Below, piece after piece: positions 1-9,485 of a stretch of 64,000 nt of DNA. The position numbers were made by a program, and so were the translations under genes. Each line of letters starts with the position of its first letter. Position 1 is the first letter of the stretch. The DNA lies in NCBI GenBank assembly GCA_934085825.1, contig CAKOHR010000002.1:62001-126000 (forward strand), written 5' to 3'. The DNA comes from an uncultured Bacilli bacterium. GTDB taxonomy: Bacteria; Bacillota_I; Bacilli_A; RF39; UBA660. The notes below the pieces were generated by a model that saw only the letters and a program-made list of their open reading frames with translations, was not told the DNA's origin and ran no database searches.

Positions 1-2145
1 ATCTTTATTCATTATAAACAAATTATCTAGTTCTTTCAAGTATTTCTTTAAGTTATCACAGCTTTTATATTTTAATATTATTTGCATTCGATATTCATTA
101 TTAAATTTAAATACTTGCGCAGTTGTAGGTCCCAGAACAATTACACCATTTAAATTTTTGTCTAAGTAAGTTTTAACTTTTTTACTCGTTTCTATTATAT
201 TTTGATAATCTTTACCTATTACTTTTAAACTCACTAAATAAAAATATGGTGGATATTTAAGTTTTTGTCTAAAGTTCATTTCACGAAGGTAAAACTTATC
301 ATAACTATTTTCTTGGGCACATTTTATAACATAATTATCTGGATTAAACGTTTGAATAATAACTTCACCAGGTGATGCGCTTCTACCACTTCGGCCAGCC
401 ACTTGATGAAGGAGAGAAAAAGTATTTTCACTTGCTTTAAAATTAGGAATATTTAATGTAGTATCAGCATTTATAACACCAACTAATGTTACTTTAGGAA
501 AATCTAATCCCTTACTAATCATCTGTGTTCCTAGTAAAATATTATATTTTTCATTTTTAAAATCTTCAATTATTTTTTCATGAGCTCCTTTATTTCTTGT
601 TGTATCTTGATCCATTCGAACAACGCTTGCACTAGGCATTAACTCTCTTAATTTTTCTTCAAGTTTTTCAGTACCAAGGCCATAATAATTTAAAGCCTTT
701 TCATGACATTCTGGGCATACATCTTCAGAATGTTTTTGATAGCCACAGTAATGACATATTAAATTATTAGTACTTTTATGATATGTAAGGGTTATATCAC
801 ATGATGGGCATTTATATGTAAAACCACAATTACTACATGTAATAAATGTTGAAAAGCCTCTTCGATTTAAAAGCAAAATAATTTGTTCATTTTTAGATAT
901 TTTTTCTTTCATTTTAGAAATAAGTAAGCTACTGAATATCATATTTTTTTTTTTCATTTCATCTTCCATATTAACTACATGTATCTTTGGTAAAATAGCA
1001 GAGCCTACTCTATTTTTTAAAGTAAGTAATGTATAAACACCTTTATCTGCTCTAGCTTTACTATCTAAAGAAGGTGTTGCACTTGCAAGCACAACAGGAA
1101 TATTATTGTATTTTCCCCGATACATTGCAATATCTCTAGCATGGTATCTTGGATTATTATCTTGTTTATAGCTACTTGCATCTTCTTCATCAATAATTAT
1201 AATACCTAAATTTTGAAGTGGAGCAAATATAGCACTCCTAGTACCCACCACAACATGAACTTCCCCACGATATATTTTTAAATACTCATCATATTTTTCT
1301 CCCTCGGATAAAGAACTATGTAATATAGCAACATCACTACCAAAAGCTTCATAAAACCTTTTAGCAATTTGATGAGTTAGACTAATCTCTGGAACAAGCA
1401 CAATTCCTGTTTTGCCAAGTTTTATAATTTCTTCAATTAATTTTATGTAAACTTCAGTTTTACCAGAACCAGTTATACCATAAAGTAAGAAGGACTCATA
1501 TTTTTTAAATGACTCTTTAACTTTTAAAAATACTCTGTTTTGATCATCAGTAAGTTCTTTCTTTATATTACTCATTTTTTTATTAATTCGATATTTTTGA
1601 ACCTTTTCAATATCTAACACACCATTTTCAAGCAAAGTTTTGACCAATGATAAACTATAATTTTTCTTTAGATCTTTACCCCTTTCTAGTAATTCATCAA
1701 TTATTTTTATTTGACTTTTTCTTTTATTTTGATATGTATTTTTATATTCTAAAGCTTTTTCTTTGTCTTTAATAAATATATATTCATCATATAAATCATA
1801 ATTAGTTTTTTGTCTTTTTACTTTTAAACTAGAAGGAAGCATTGTTTGATAAGCTGTTATTAGAGTACATAAAGTATTTTCAGATAAATACTTACCTAAA
1901 TCCATTAGTTCTTTATTTAAAACTAATTTTTCATCGGCGATATTTGTTATGTATTTTATCTCATAAGATACATCTTGGGTAGTAGTTAAAATATCAGTTA
2001 CAAAGCCCATAACTTCTTGATAACCAAATGGAACCATTACTTTCATTCCCACTTTAAGAATGCCACAAAGGTCACTTGGTATCATGTATATAAATTCTTT
2101 ATCTAATTTTTTTATGCTATATTCTATAATAACTTTTGCGTACAT
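1..2145 (-). CDS. priA: Primosomal protein N' (replication restart helicase PriA), 3' end cut by window
   Basis: PriA is the 3'-to-5' DNA helicase that rebuilds replisomes at stalled forks. The frame is open for 715 codons from the ATG at 2145 and runs off the window at base 1; only about 10-20 C-terminal residues seem to be missing by comparison with the family. Seen: an N-terminal DNA-binding region, Walker A GITGSGKTEVY near residue 222, a Walker B written IIIIDEEDASSYKQ near residue 318 where the family usually has DEEH, a zinc module with eight cysteines at roughly residues 435-485 (CSNCG, CPSC, CHYCG, CPEC), and motif VAGRSGR. GGAGG precedes the ATG. It is the last gene of a minus-strand run after rpe. 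The gene has no stop inside the window because it is truncated by the edge, not broken. Confidence 0.95.
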   Translation of the reverse strand, partial: MYAKVIIEYSIKKLDKEFIYMIPSDLCGILKVGMKVMVPFGYQEVMGFVTDILTTTQDVSYEIKYITNIADEKLVLNKELMDLGKYLSENTLCTLITAYQTMLPSSLKVKRQKTNYDLYDEYIFIKDKEKALEYKNTYQNKRKSQIKIIDELLERGKDLKKNYSLSLVKTLLENGVLDIEKVQKYRINKKMSNIKKELTDDQNRVFLKVKESFKKYESFLLYGITGSGKTEVYIKLIEEIIKLGKTGIVLVPEISLTHQIAKRFYEAFGSDVAILHSSLSEGEKYDEYLKIYRGEVHVVVGTRSAIFAPLQNLGIIIIDEEDASSYKQDNNPRYHARDIAMYRGKYNNIPVVLASATPSLDSKARADKGVYTLLTLKNRVGSAILPKIHVVNMEDEMKKKNMIFSSLLISKMKEKISKNEQIILLLNRRGFSTFITCSNCGFTYKCPSCDITLTYHKSTNNLICHYCGYQKHSEDVCPECHEKALNYYGLGTEKLEEKLRELMPSASVVRMDQDTTRNKGAHEKIIEDFKNEKYNILLGTQMISKGLDFPKVTLVGVINADTTLNIPNFKASENTFSLLHQVAGRSGRSASPGEVIIQTFNPDNYVIKCAQENSYDKFYLREMNFRQKLKYPPYFYLVSLKVIGKDYQNIIETSKKVKTYLDKNLNGVIVLGPTTAQVFKFNNEYRMQIILKYKSCDNLKKYLKELDNLFIMNKD

Positions 2146-2225
2146 TTAAGCCTCCGTATAACCATATTTTATCATGAGCCACAATAAAAACTCAAGTGTT
2201 TTTCTACTTGAGCTTTAGCATTTTT

Positions 2226-2858
2226 TTAACATGATTTTTTTAATTTTTTAATTTGTTTTTCAAAATCTTTTGATTTACAAATAAATGAACCTGAAACAAC
2301 ACCATCAGCTTTGGAAACTTCTTTTATTGTACTTTCATTGATACCACCATCTATATAAATTTCAAAATTATTTTCATTTTTATAAGCTAATAATTTATCT
2401 AATTTTTTTGAAGTTTTTTCCAAAAATTTTTGTCCACCTGCTCCAGGTGTAACACTCATAAGAAGTACCCTGTCTATATAAGGAAAGTAGTGGACAAAAT
2501 CTTTTACCTCTTCATCAGGGTTTATAACTATTCCTCTTTTTATCTCATGCATTGCTAAATTATTTAATATACCAAGGGCACCCGGTTCAGTTTTGGGATG
2601 AATATAGACACAATCTGGGTATAATGATAGTATTTTATCTAAATATTTACTGGGTCTATTTACCATCATATGAATATCCATAGGTTTTGTATTATCTTTA
2701 AATAGATCTTGCAATGAATCTATATCAAAATTTTTGTTGTCAACATAAACTCCATCCATTAAATCAACATGTAGTCCATCTGCTTCTGTTTCATTTATTA
2801 AATCAATAGTTTTTTTAGTATCATATAAACTACTTATATAACTTACGGTTATTTTCAT
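2226..2858 (-). CDS. rpe: Ribulose-phosphate 3-epimerase
   Basis: This enzyme interconverts ribulose-5-phosphate and xylulose-5-phosphate in the pentose phosphate pathway. At 210 residues it is slightly shorter than the usual ~220. The TIM-barrel metal ligands are visible: HVDLMDG (about residue 30), DIHMMV (about 63) and IDGGI (about 170), with the phosphate loop SVTPGAGGQKF. The segment after DLMDG is compact compared with the usual FVPN stretch, so specificity for a related sugar phosphate cannot be excluded. AAGGAG lies four bases before the ATG. It overlaps the 3' end of rsgA by 29 bases, which suggests translational coupling; the rsgA-rpe order is conserved in Bacillus. Confidence 0.9.
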   Translation of the reverse strand: MKITVSYISSLYDTKKTIDLINETEADGLHVDLMDGVYVDNKNFDIDSLQDLFKDNTKPMDIHMMVNRPSKYLDKILSLYPDCVYIHPKTEPGALGILNNLAMHEIKRGIVINPDEEVKDFVHYFPYIDRVLLMSVTPGAGGQKFLEKTSKKLDKLLAYKNENNFEIYIDGGINESTIKEVSKADGVVSGSFICKSKDFEKQIKKLKKSC

Positions 2859-3687
2859 ATGTCTCCTTTATAAATCTTGTGTAATTAATATATCTTGAAG
2901 GAAGTATTTCTCCTTTAAATACGGCATTTATTACTGCACATTTTTTTTCTTTTAAATGATTACAATCTTTAAAGTCACAATTGTAATTATTAAATTCTAT
3001 GAATGTTTCCTTTAATTTATTATTATCTATATTTTTTAAGTCTAAAGCGGAAAAACCTGGAGTATCAACAAAATATATTTTGCCTATTTTATATATTTCT
3101 GTGTGCCTAGTTGTGTGTACTCCCCGATTTAGAGAAGTACTTATTGGTTTTGTTTCTAAATTTAACTTTTTATCTAATTTATTTAACAAGCTCGATTTTC
3201 CTGCACCAGTTTGACCTGTTAAAACCACTAAATTTTTATTAAGTATTCTTTTTAATTTACTTAAATGCCTATTATCTGTTACTTCGATGCCTATTTTTTT
3301 ATAGTATTTTATTAGAGGTTTTAACTCTTTTAACTCAGTTTTGTTTAATAAATCTAGCTTAGTTAGACAAATTACAGGTTTAATCTTATTAGCTAATACA
3401 ACACATAATTCTTTATCTAGAAGGCTAAATGATAAATCAGGTTTTTTTACACTTGTTACAATTAAAGCAACATCAACATTACTAACTACGGGTCTATCAA
3501 GTTCGTTTTTACGAGGAAGAATTTCTTCAATAGTAAGTGTTTCGGGATTAATTTTGACTATATCACCAACCAAAGGGGAAAGTCCTAAATTTCTAAACTT
3601 TCCCCTAGCACCACATATATAGTCTTCCCCATTTGTAGTAACACTGTACTGATTACTTACTTGTTTTGTTATTCTGCCTATTATCAT
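2830..3687 (-). CDS. rsgA: Ribosome small-subunit-dependent GTPase RsgA
   Basis: RsgA is a late 30S-assembly GTPase. The protein (285 residues) shows the circularly permuted GTPase order: G4 TKLDL (about residue 110) comes before G1 GQTGAGKSSLLNKL (about 157), then the TTR-containing G2, and G3 DTPGF (about 208). An N-terminal OB-fold precedes this, and a C-terminal zinc module CDFKDCNHLKEKKC follows, as expected for RsgA/YloQ. The ATG overlaps the prkC stop as ATGA, with GGTGG upstream, so translation is probably coupled. Its position after prpC-prkC matches Bacillus synteny, and RsgA is a known PrkC substrate in Bacillus. Confidence 0.95.
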   Translation of the reverse strand: MIIGRITKQVSNQYSVTTNGEDYICGARGKFRNLGLSPLVGDIVKINPETLTIEEILPRKNELDRPVVSNVDVALIVTSVKKPDLSFSLLDKELCVVLANKIKPVICLTKLDLLNKTELKELKPLIKYYKKIGIEVTDNRHLSKLKRILNKNLVVLTGQTGAGKSSLLNKLDKKLNLETKPISTSLNRGVHTTRHTEIYKIGKIYFVDTPGFSALDLKNIDNNKLKETFIEFNNYNCDFKDCNHLKEKKCAVINAVFKGEILPSRYINYTRFIKETYENNRKLYK

Positions 3688-5429
3688 TCAAGTCCACCAT
3701 CATCTGGATTATCAACTTGTCCGCTAGGAGCTTTGGCAACCTTAATTGTAAGTTTTGCTCCGCTTACTACAGTAGTTCCAGCCGCTCTACTTTGATAAAA
3801 AATTGTTCCTTCACTATGTTCATTAGTTTCAACCTCTTGTTTAGTTAAAACTACACCATATTCATCACAGAAGCTTTCTACTTCTGATACACTAAAGTTT
3901 TCATTTACAAAGTCTGGATACTTATTATCAAGTTTTGGAACATATAAAGTTATTGAACTTCCTTCAGATACTTTTTCTCCAGATGCTACTGATTGACCAA
4001 TTATAACACCTTCTTTATAATCGCCACTTTCATTACTACTTATATCTTTTTTACTAACTATTACTTGTAATTTAAGAGCTTCTAGTTTTCCTTTGATTTC
4101 TGATACATTTTGGCCTGTATAATCTTCAATTGTAACTTTAACATCACCAAGTGATCGATAAATAATTACTTCTGTTCCAGCTTTTCTTATACTTCCAATA
4201 GCTGGAGATGTTTTTGAAACTTTACCTTCTTCAACTTCTTCATTAGCTTCTTCTCTTTGTTCATCAGATACAACGAATCCAGCATCTTGTAAAGCTTTAA
4301 TTGCATCGGTAACTGAGTAGTTGGTTACATCTGGTATCGCAGTTTGTTTTGCTGATGTTATTTTTGGTATAAGAACAAAGATGGTTGTAATTATTACTAC
4401 AAGACCTACAAAAATACTTGCTAAGGTTATTAATAGTTTATTTTGGCTACTTTCAGGAGTTTTATCTTTCTTTGCCACTTCTTTCTCACCACTCTTTTCA
4501 TCATTTGTATTCTTTTTCTTTTCTGTTTTTACAGTTTTTAAAAGTTTAGTATCATCATAATCATTTTCAGGATATTTAAATGTTATCTTAAGTTCATTAA
4601 CTCTTGATTCATCTAAACATGTTTTTAAATCCTCATGCATTTCTCTAGCATCACTATATCTGTTTTTAGGATTTTTAGCTGTTGCTTTTAAAATGATATT
4701 TTCAACACTTTGAGGGATGTCAGGTATTTCATCTCTGATACTTGGCATTGGTTCTTTTAAATGTTTAAGTGCTATTTCTACAGCATTATCACCACGGAAT
4801 GGTAGTTTACCTGTTAAAAGTTCATACATAAGTATCCCAATTGAGTATATATCACTTTGAAGAGTTGCCCCTTTACCACTTGCTTGTTCTGGGGGAAGAT
4901 AGTGAACGCTTCCCATCACAGAGTTTGTTTGTGTAAGCTGGGTGGCATTCATAGCTACTGCTATACCAAAGTCTGTTATTTTAATCATGCCATTTTCAAG
5001 TATAAGTATATTCTGAGGTTTTATATCTCTATGAATAATGTATGAGTCATGAGCAACACTAAGACCATTGGTTATTTGGAGTGTTATATCAATTACTTCA
5101 GGAACTGTAAGCTTACCACGTTTTTTAAGAAGTGCTTTTAAGTGCTTACCTTCAACATATTCCATAACTATATAATATTCACCATTATCTTCACCAACAT
5201 CATAAACTTCTACAATGTTGGGATTAGATAGGCTACTTGCTGATAAAGCTTCTCTTTGAAAACGTCTTACAAATTTTTCGTCATTTGCTAAATCTCCACG
5301 AAGAACTTTAACTGCTACATTTCTATCTAAAATGGTATCATAAGCTAAATAAACATTAGCCATTCCACCTTCACCGATTGATTTTATTATTTGGTATCTA
5401 TCACTAATTTTTTGCCCCTTCATAATCAT
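3684..5429 (-). CDS. prkC: Membrane Ser/Thr protein kinase with PASTA repeats
   Basis: PrkC senses muropeptides or lipid II through extracellular PASTA domains and phosphorylates cytoplasmic targets; in Bacillus it links wall growth and spore germination. The 581-residue protein has an N-terminal Hanks kinase domain (glycine loop IGEGGMANVYLAYD near 18, catalytic HRDIKPQNI near 137, DFGIA near 157), a charged linker, one membrane helix at about 330-352, and three PASTA repeats at about 360-570. The C-terminus is short and acidic. The ATG at 5429 is preceded by GGTGAT and overlaps the prpC stop as ATGA. Kinase and phosphatase are therefore cotranscribed. Confidence 0.96.
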   Translation of the reverse strand: MIMKGQKISDRYQIIKSIGEGGMANVYLAYDTILDRNVAVKVLRGDLANDEKFVRRFQREALSASSLSNPNIVEVYDVGEDNGEYYIVMEYVEGKHLKALLKKRGKLTVPEVIDITLQITNGLSVAHDSYIIHRDIKPQNILILENGMIKITDFGIAVAMNATQLTQTNSVMGSVHYLPPEQASGKGATLQSDIYSIGILMYELLTGKLPFRGDNAVEIALKHLKEPMPSIRDEIPDIPQSVENIILKATAKNPKNRYSDAREMHEDLKTCLDESRVNELKITFKYPENDYDDTKLLKTVKTEKKKNTNDEKSGEKEVAKKDKTPESSQNKLLITLASIFVGLVVIITTIFVLIPKITSAKQTAIPDVTNYSVTDAIKALQDAGFVVSDEQREEANEEVEEGKVSKTSPAIGSIRKAGTEVIIYRSLGDVKVTIEDYTGQNVSEIKGKLEALKLQVIVSKKDISSNESGDYKEGVIIGQSVASGEKVSEGSSITLYVPKLDNKYPDFVNENFSVSEVESFCDEYGVVLTKQEVETNEHSEGTIFYQSRAAGTTVVSGAKLTIKVAKAPSGQVDNPDDGGLE

Positions 5430-6172
5430 GCTATATCACCACTTTCTCTGACTAAATACGCTATTGATACGTTATCATTTCCCCCTCTTGCATTACATTT
5501 TTTAATAAGTTTTATAACCTTTTCTTGTGCACTTAAATCATCTTCATTTAATACTTTTTCAATTTGTTCATCGCTAAGCATTCCTGTTAGACCATCACTA
5601 CATAGAAATACTTCACTACTTTCATTATCAACATCAAAGATGTCTGGTTCACATTTTTCAGCGGCTCCTAAAGCTTTCATTAAAACATTTTTCTTTGGAT
5701 GATTTAGGGCTTCTTCAGGAGTTAAATCTCCAGCATCTACTAGTAAATTAACTAATGTATGAGGCTTGGTTACTCGATGTAATTTATTATTTTTCATAAC
5801 ATAACCAGACGAATCACCAATACTCGCAAATATCAAAAATTCCTTAGTTACAATTGCGGCTACAACGGTTGTACCAAGACCTTTTGAGTTTTCATTTTCT
5901 TCGCCATAATCAAGGATTTCTTTGTTAATTTCTGCTATGTTGTCAGAAAGCCAATTAACAGCATCGATTTTTGTTCCTATTGATGCACTTTCTTGAAATC
6001 TCTTACCAAGATGTGCTACAGTTAAGGCACTAGCTACTTCACCTTTTCTATGTCCTCCCATACCATCAGCAACAACACACAAATATTCACCACTGATATT
6101 TTTTAAAATTGTTACACTGTCTTCATTATGTTCTCTAACCCTTCCAGTATCAGTTAAATAAAACGCTTTCAC
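5426..6172 (-). CDS. prpC: PP2C-type protein phosphatase (PrpC/Stp)
   Basis: This metal-dependent phosphatase reverses PrkC phosphorylation. The 248 residues contain the full PP2C signature set: GRVREHNEDS near residue 10, VADGMGGHRKGE near 35, SIGDSSGYV near 117, CSDGLTGML near 190 and GGNDNVSI near 232, giving the aspartates that bind two Mn/Mg ions. No membrane segment is seen. The start is a GTG three bases after the rlmN stop, and its own stop overlaps the prkC start (ATGA). The antagonistic pair sits directly after rlmN, as in Bacillus. Confidence 0.95.
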   Translation of the reverse strand: MKAFYLTDTGRVREHNEDSVTILKNISGEYLCVVADGMGGHRKGEVASALTVAHLGKRFQESASIGTKIDAVNWLSDNIAEINKEILDYGEENENSKGLGTTVVAAIVTKEFLIFASIGDSSGYVMKNNKLHRVTKPHTLVNLLVDAGDLTPEEALNHPKKNVLMKALGAAEKCEPDIFDVDNESSEVFLCSDGLTGMLSDEQIEKVLNEDDLSAQEKVIKLIKKCNARGGNDNVSIAYLVRESGDIA

Positions 6173-6174
6173 TT

Positions 6175-7194
6175 TTAATCACTCTCACTTCTTAACTGTC
6201 CACATGCAGCCTTAATGTTTCCACCAAATTCACGTCTAACAGTTACATTTATTCCATTATTTTTAAGTGTTTCATAAAATATATCTATTCTTTTTTTATC
6301 ACTTTTAGCAAAATCTATATTGTTTGTTTCATTATATGGTATCAAATTTACATATACATTCATTCCAGAAAGTAGTTTTGCAAGTAATATGGCATCTTCT
6401 TTTTTATCATTTACCATATTAAGCATAACATATTCTATGGTTACTCGTCTATTAGTTTTTGCTATATAATCCTTAAGTGCATGTATAACTGTGTCAACAT
6501 TATAAGCTTTATTGATAGGCATGATCTTGTTTCTAATAGCATCAGATGGGGCATGTAATGATAAAGCTAAATTAACTTGCAAGTCTAAATTACTAAATTC
6601 TTTAATTTTTGGTACTAACCCACAGGTAGATACGGTAATATGTCTAGCTCCAACAGCTAAACCTTTGGCATCATTAATAATTTTTATAAAATTAATTATA
6701 TTATCATAATTATCAAAAGGTTCACCTATACCCATCATTACGACACTATCAATTCTTTTACCAATATATCTTTCAATAAGTAAAATTTGTTCTACAATTT
6801 CATAGGTTTCTAAGTTTCTAACCTTTTTAAGTCTTCCAGACTCGCAAAAACGACATCCCATATTACACCCGACCTGGCTGGAAACACAAACTGACAAACC
6901 ATAATCATGTTCCATAAGAACTGCTTCTATTTTTTCTCCATCTAAAAGCCTAAATAAGAATTTTTTTACGAGAGGTCCTTCTTCAACGATTTCTATTTTA
7001 ATAAAATCAGTACTAAAATCTTCGTTTAGTTTATTTTGAATTTCTTTCTTTATATTACTGAACTCACTTATATTCCACTTTTTATGGATATATAACCATT
7101 CAAAAACTTGGGTTGCTTTAAACTTTTTCTCACCTATGCTTAGAAAATACTCTTCAAGTTCTTTTCTTGTTAATCCAAAAATGTTTTTTTTCAT
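6175..7194 (-). CDS. rlmN: 23S rRNA (adenine2503-C2)-methyltransferase RlmN
   Basis: RlmN is a radical-SAM enzyme that methylates C2 of A2503 in 23S rRNA and A37 of some tRNAs. The iron-sulfur motif CNMGCRFCESG is at about residue 110, followed by the GIGEPFDN SAM-binding loop and the C-terminal GNIKAACGQL cysteine, the second catalytic Cys of the family. I place the start at the ATG at 7194, six bases after AGGTG, not at the GTG three codons upstream. The gene overlaps nothing downstream but its upstream neighbour's stop lies within the leader. Cfr is an alternative subfamily, but synteny with prpC-prkC favours RlmN. Confidence 0.93.
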   Translation of the reverse strand: MKKNIFGLTRKELEEYFLSIGEKKFKATQVFEWLYIHKKWNISEFSNIKKEIQNKLNEDFSTDFIKIEIVEEGPLVKKFLFRLLDGEKIEAVLMEHDYGLSVCVSSQVGCNMGCRFCESGRLKKVRNLETYEIVEQILLIERYIGKRIDSVVMMGIGEPFDNYDNIINFIKIINDAKGLAVGARHITVSTCGLVPKIKEFSNLDLQVNLALSLHAPSDAIRNKIMPINKAYNVDTVIHALKDYIAKTNRRVTIEYVMLNMVNDKKEDAILLAKLLSGMNVYVNLIPYNETNNIDFAKSDKKRIDIFYETLKNNGINVTVRREFGGNIKAACGQLRSESD

Positions 7195-7199
7195 CCTTA

Positions 7200-7943
7200 T
7201 CACCTATTTTTCTTAGACAGCGTTCTTACTAGTTTTAAATTACCATAATCTTTATATTTTTCGTAATATTCATGTTCAAATAATATTTCTTTAAATGATG
7301 TATTTTTAATTTCTTTCTCAATTTTCTTTTCTTCTTTTTCTTTAGATTTTATCATAGATGGTGTCATTTTCTTATTTTCATCAAAATATTCTTTTATATA
7401 ACTACCAAGTGTTAATGTTTCACTTATCACTAGTGGCATAAATAAACAACTAAAGAGTTTCATTTCATTTAGATTATTTATATTTACCATTAAATTTGAT
7501 CCTAGGTAATTTAAAAATGTTTTGTCTACTAAAAGATATGATAAAGAAATAACAATACCAGCTACCCACATTTTTACTTTGCCGAACTTATTAGATTGTA
7601 CGTTCATCCCTTTGTTATATTTAACACTTTGGGTATAAGCAATACCTAGTTCAAATAAAATTGGTACTACAGCCAGTGGGGATATACTCATAAGTAATAC
7701 CATATTAACTACTAAAAAAGCTTTGTCACTTACAGCATCAAATAAACTACCAAAAAAAGTTGATGATTTTAAGCCTCGAGCCATTAAACCATCAATACAA
7801 TCAGTTAAAAAACAACCAGCTGACAATAAGAATGCTGCTATTCCTCCATATATTTTATAAACCGGAATAAGAGCAAAAATCCCTATTACTCTAAGTAATG
7901 TCACTAAATTAGTGATTATAAAATTTAACTTTTTATTATTCAT
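7200..7943 (-). CDS. CDP-alcohol phosphatidyltransferase family membrane protein
   Basis: The enzyme family joins a CDP-activated lipid to an alcohol to make phospholipid head groups, most often phosphatidylglycerol phosphate. The diagnostic D-x2-D-G-x2-A-R-x8-G-x3-D-x3-D motif is complete (DCIDGLMARG through SLFDAVSD, residues about 45-70), and several hydrophobic helices follow. The 247 residues include a charged, lysine-rich C-terminal tail of about 60 residues (MTPSMIKSKEKEEKKIEKE) that is not part of the catalytic core. GAGGAAATCAT precedes the ATG. The substrate cannot be fixed from sequence; PgsA-like is the simplest reading. It lies between fmt and rlmN in a dense operon. Confidence 0.85.
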   Translation of the reverse strand: MNNKKLNFIITNLVTLLRVIGIFALIPVYKIYGGIAAFLLSAGCFLTDCIDGLMARGLKSSTFFGSLFDAVSDKAFLVVNMVLLMSISPLAVVPILFELGIAYTQSVKYNKGMNVQSNKFGKVKMWVAGIVISLSYLLVDKTFLNYLGSNLMVNINNLNEMKLFSCLFMPLVISETLTLGSYIKEYFDENKKMTPSMIKSKEKEEKKIEKEIKNTSFKEILFEHEYYEKYKDYGNLKLVRTLSKKNR

Positions 7944-7962
7944 ATGATTTCCTCACTAAACT

Positions 7963-8565
7963 TCATTCGTTAAAACTTATATTATCACAAATTCCTATAT
8001 TTGTAAATTGCATTTCATATTCAACATTTTCCCCACTTACTAATATATTTGTGATATTTTCCAAAGTAGTTTTGATATCTACTGAAATTGTTCCTAAATT
8101 ATATTTTATATCTCTTTCAGTGTCATTTTTAGTTTCGTTATAATTATAATCTTTTAAAGTTGTAAATAAATCGTTTAAAGTTTGAATCTCGTCATTATAC
8201 TCCTCTTTAACATTAAGAATCATCTTATATGTGATACCATCTTCATTCATATATTTAGTTATTCCATCACTATTTTCTTTGTACCAAATTTCTTTATTGT
8301 CACATCTCATTCCTTCATAAATTGTTAAATTTCCTTCATCATTTATTTTATATTTGTAACTTAAATTTTTGGTTAGAAGATCATTTTCCATATTTTCTAA
8401 GCTTTTAAACTCTTTTATTTCTGTTTTGGTTTCATTATTGGTGCTTTTTTTGTTACTCTTGTTATTTAGTGTGGATACAAAAAATAAAATTCCAATAAAA
8501 ACTATCCATAACATTAGTTTTATAAGAGATTTACCTTCCTTTGATTCTAAAAATTCATTTTTCAC
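7963..8565 (-). CDS. Hypothetical single-pass membrane protein
   Basis: I do not recognise this family. The 200-residue protein has a short cytoplasmic N-terminus, one membrane helix at about residues 15-33 (LIKLMLWIVFIGILFFVST), an Asn/Lys/Glu-rich linker and an extracellular domain of about 150 residues with few cysteines. It starts at a GTG that overlaps the fmt stop by four bases (ATGTGA), with GAGGT six bases upstream, so it is coupled to fmt. Placement between fmt and the phosphatidyltransferase gives no functional clue beyond cotranscription. Confidence 0.7.
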   Translation of the reverse strand: MKNEFLESKEGKSLIKLMLWIVFIGILFFVSTLNNKSNKKSTNNETKTEIKEFKSLENMENDLLTKNLSYKYKINDEGNLTIYEGMRCDNKEIWYKENSDGITKYMNEDGITYKMILNVKEEYNDEIQTLNDLFTTLKDYNYNETKNDTERDIKYNLGTISVDIKTTLENITNILVSGENVEYEMQFTNIGICDNISFNE

Positions 8566-9485
8566 ATTTGTACCTCTTTATATTTTTCTTTGTCTATGCC
8601 ATTTATAAAGTTTTCAATATTCATAACTTTTTTACCACTTGGTTTTATTATTTTTAAATAAATTATACCATCTTTACATATTATACCCATTTTCTTTTTA
8701 TCAAAAATAACTTTGCCTATTTTTTCATTTTTACTCTTTACAAATTCAGCATCAAGTACTTTAATTTCTAAATCGTTAATCATAATATTAGCAAGAGGCC
8801 ATGGACACATACCTTTAATTCTACCTATTATTTCTTTACCTGTCATATTAAAATCTAGTCTTTCATCTTCTCTTTTAATCATCGGTGCTAATGTAAAGTC
8901 ATCTCCTTGTTTTTCTCTTTTTACATTATCTGTAAATAAAGTTGGTAGAACATCTTCTAAAGCTTTGGCACCAAGTACAGATAACTTATCATGAAGTGTT
9001 CCAACATTATCACTATCTAAAATATCTATTTTGCTTTTAGTAATGATATCTCCGGTATCCATTCCTTCATCCATATACATAATTGTTACTCCGGTTTTGT
9101 CATCGCCATTAAAAAGTGACCATTGAATCGGTGCTGATCCACGATATTTTGGTAAAAGTGATGCATGAACATTTATACAGCCATACTTAGGTAAGTCAAG
9201 AACTTCTTTAGGTAGTATTTGACCATAAGCACATGTAACAATTAAATCAATATCAAGCTTCTTTAAAGCATCATAGTCTTTTCTAATTCTAGTTGGTTGA
9301 AATACGGAGATATTATTTTCTAGAGCTTTTATTTTAACTGGATTAAAAACTAATTCTTTTTTACGTCCCACTTCTTTATCTGGCTGTGTTACTACCATGA
9401 TAACATTAACATTTTTAATAAGCATTTCAAGAACTGGTACAGAAAAATCTGGAGTTCCCATAAATACTACATTTTTATTTTTCAT
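8562..9485 (-). CDS. fmt: Methionyl-tRNA formyltransferase
   Basis: Fmt formylates initiator Met-tRNA using 10-formyl-tetrahydrofolate. The 307 residues have the N-terminal formyltransferase domain with FMGTPDFSVPVLEML (residue 8), the folate and catalytic motif HASLLPKYRGSAPIQWSL near residue 107 (catalytic His and, further on, Asp in DTGDI), and the C-terminal tRNA-binding beta-barrel. The start ATG overlaps the nfo stop by one base (TAATG). No def gene is visible beside it, unlike the def-fmt pair of Bacillus. The downstream hypothetical gene overlaps its stop. Confidence 0.96.
   Translation of the reverse strand: MKNKNVVFMGTPDFSVPVLEMLIKNVNVIMVVTQPDKEVGRKKELVFNPVKIKALENNISVFQPTRIRKDYDALKKLDIDLIVTCAYGQILPKEVLDLPKYGCINVHASLLPKYRGSAPIQWSLFNGDDKTGVTIMYMDEGMDTGDIITKSKIDILDSDNVGTLHDKLSVLGAKALEDVLPTLFTDNVKREKQGDDFTLAPMIKREDERLDFNMTGKEIIGRIKGMCPWPLANIMINDLEIKVLDAEFVKSKNEKIGKVIFDKKKMGIICKDGIIYLKIIKPSGKKVMNIENFINGIDKEKYKEVQM

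Noticed and set aside
6175..7194. Cfr-type antibiotic resistance methyltransferase
   Set aside because: Position before prpC-prkC and general RlmN motifs fit the housekeeping enzyme; nothing specific to Cfr was seen.
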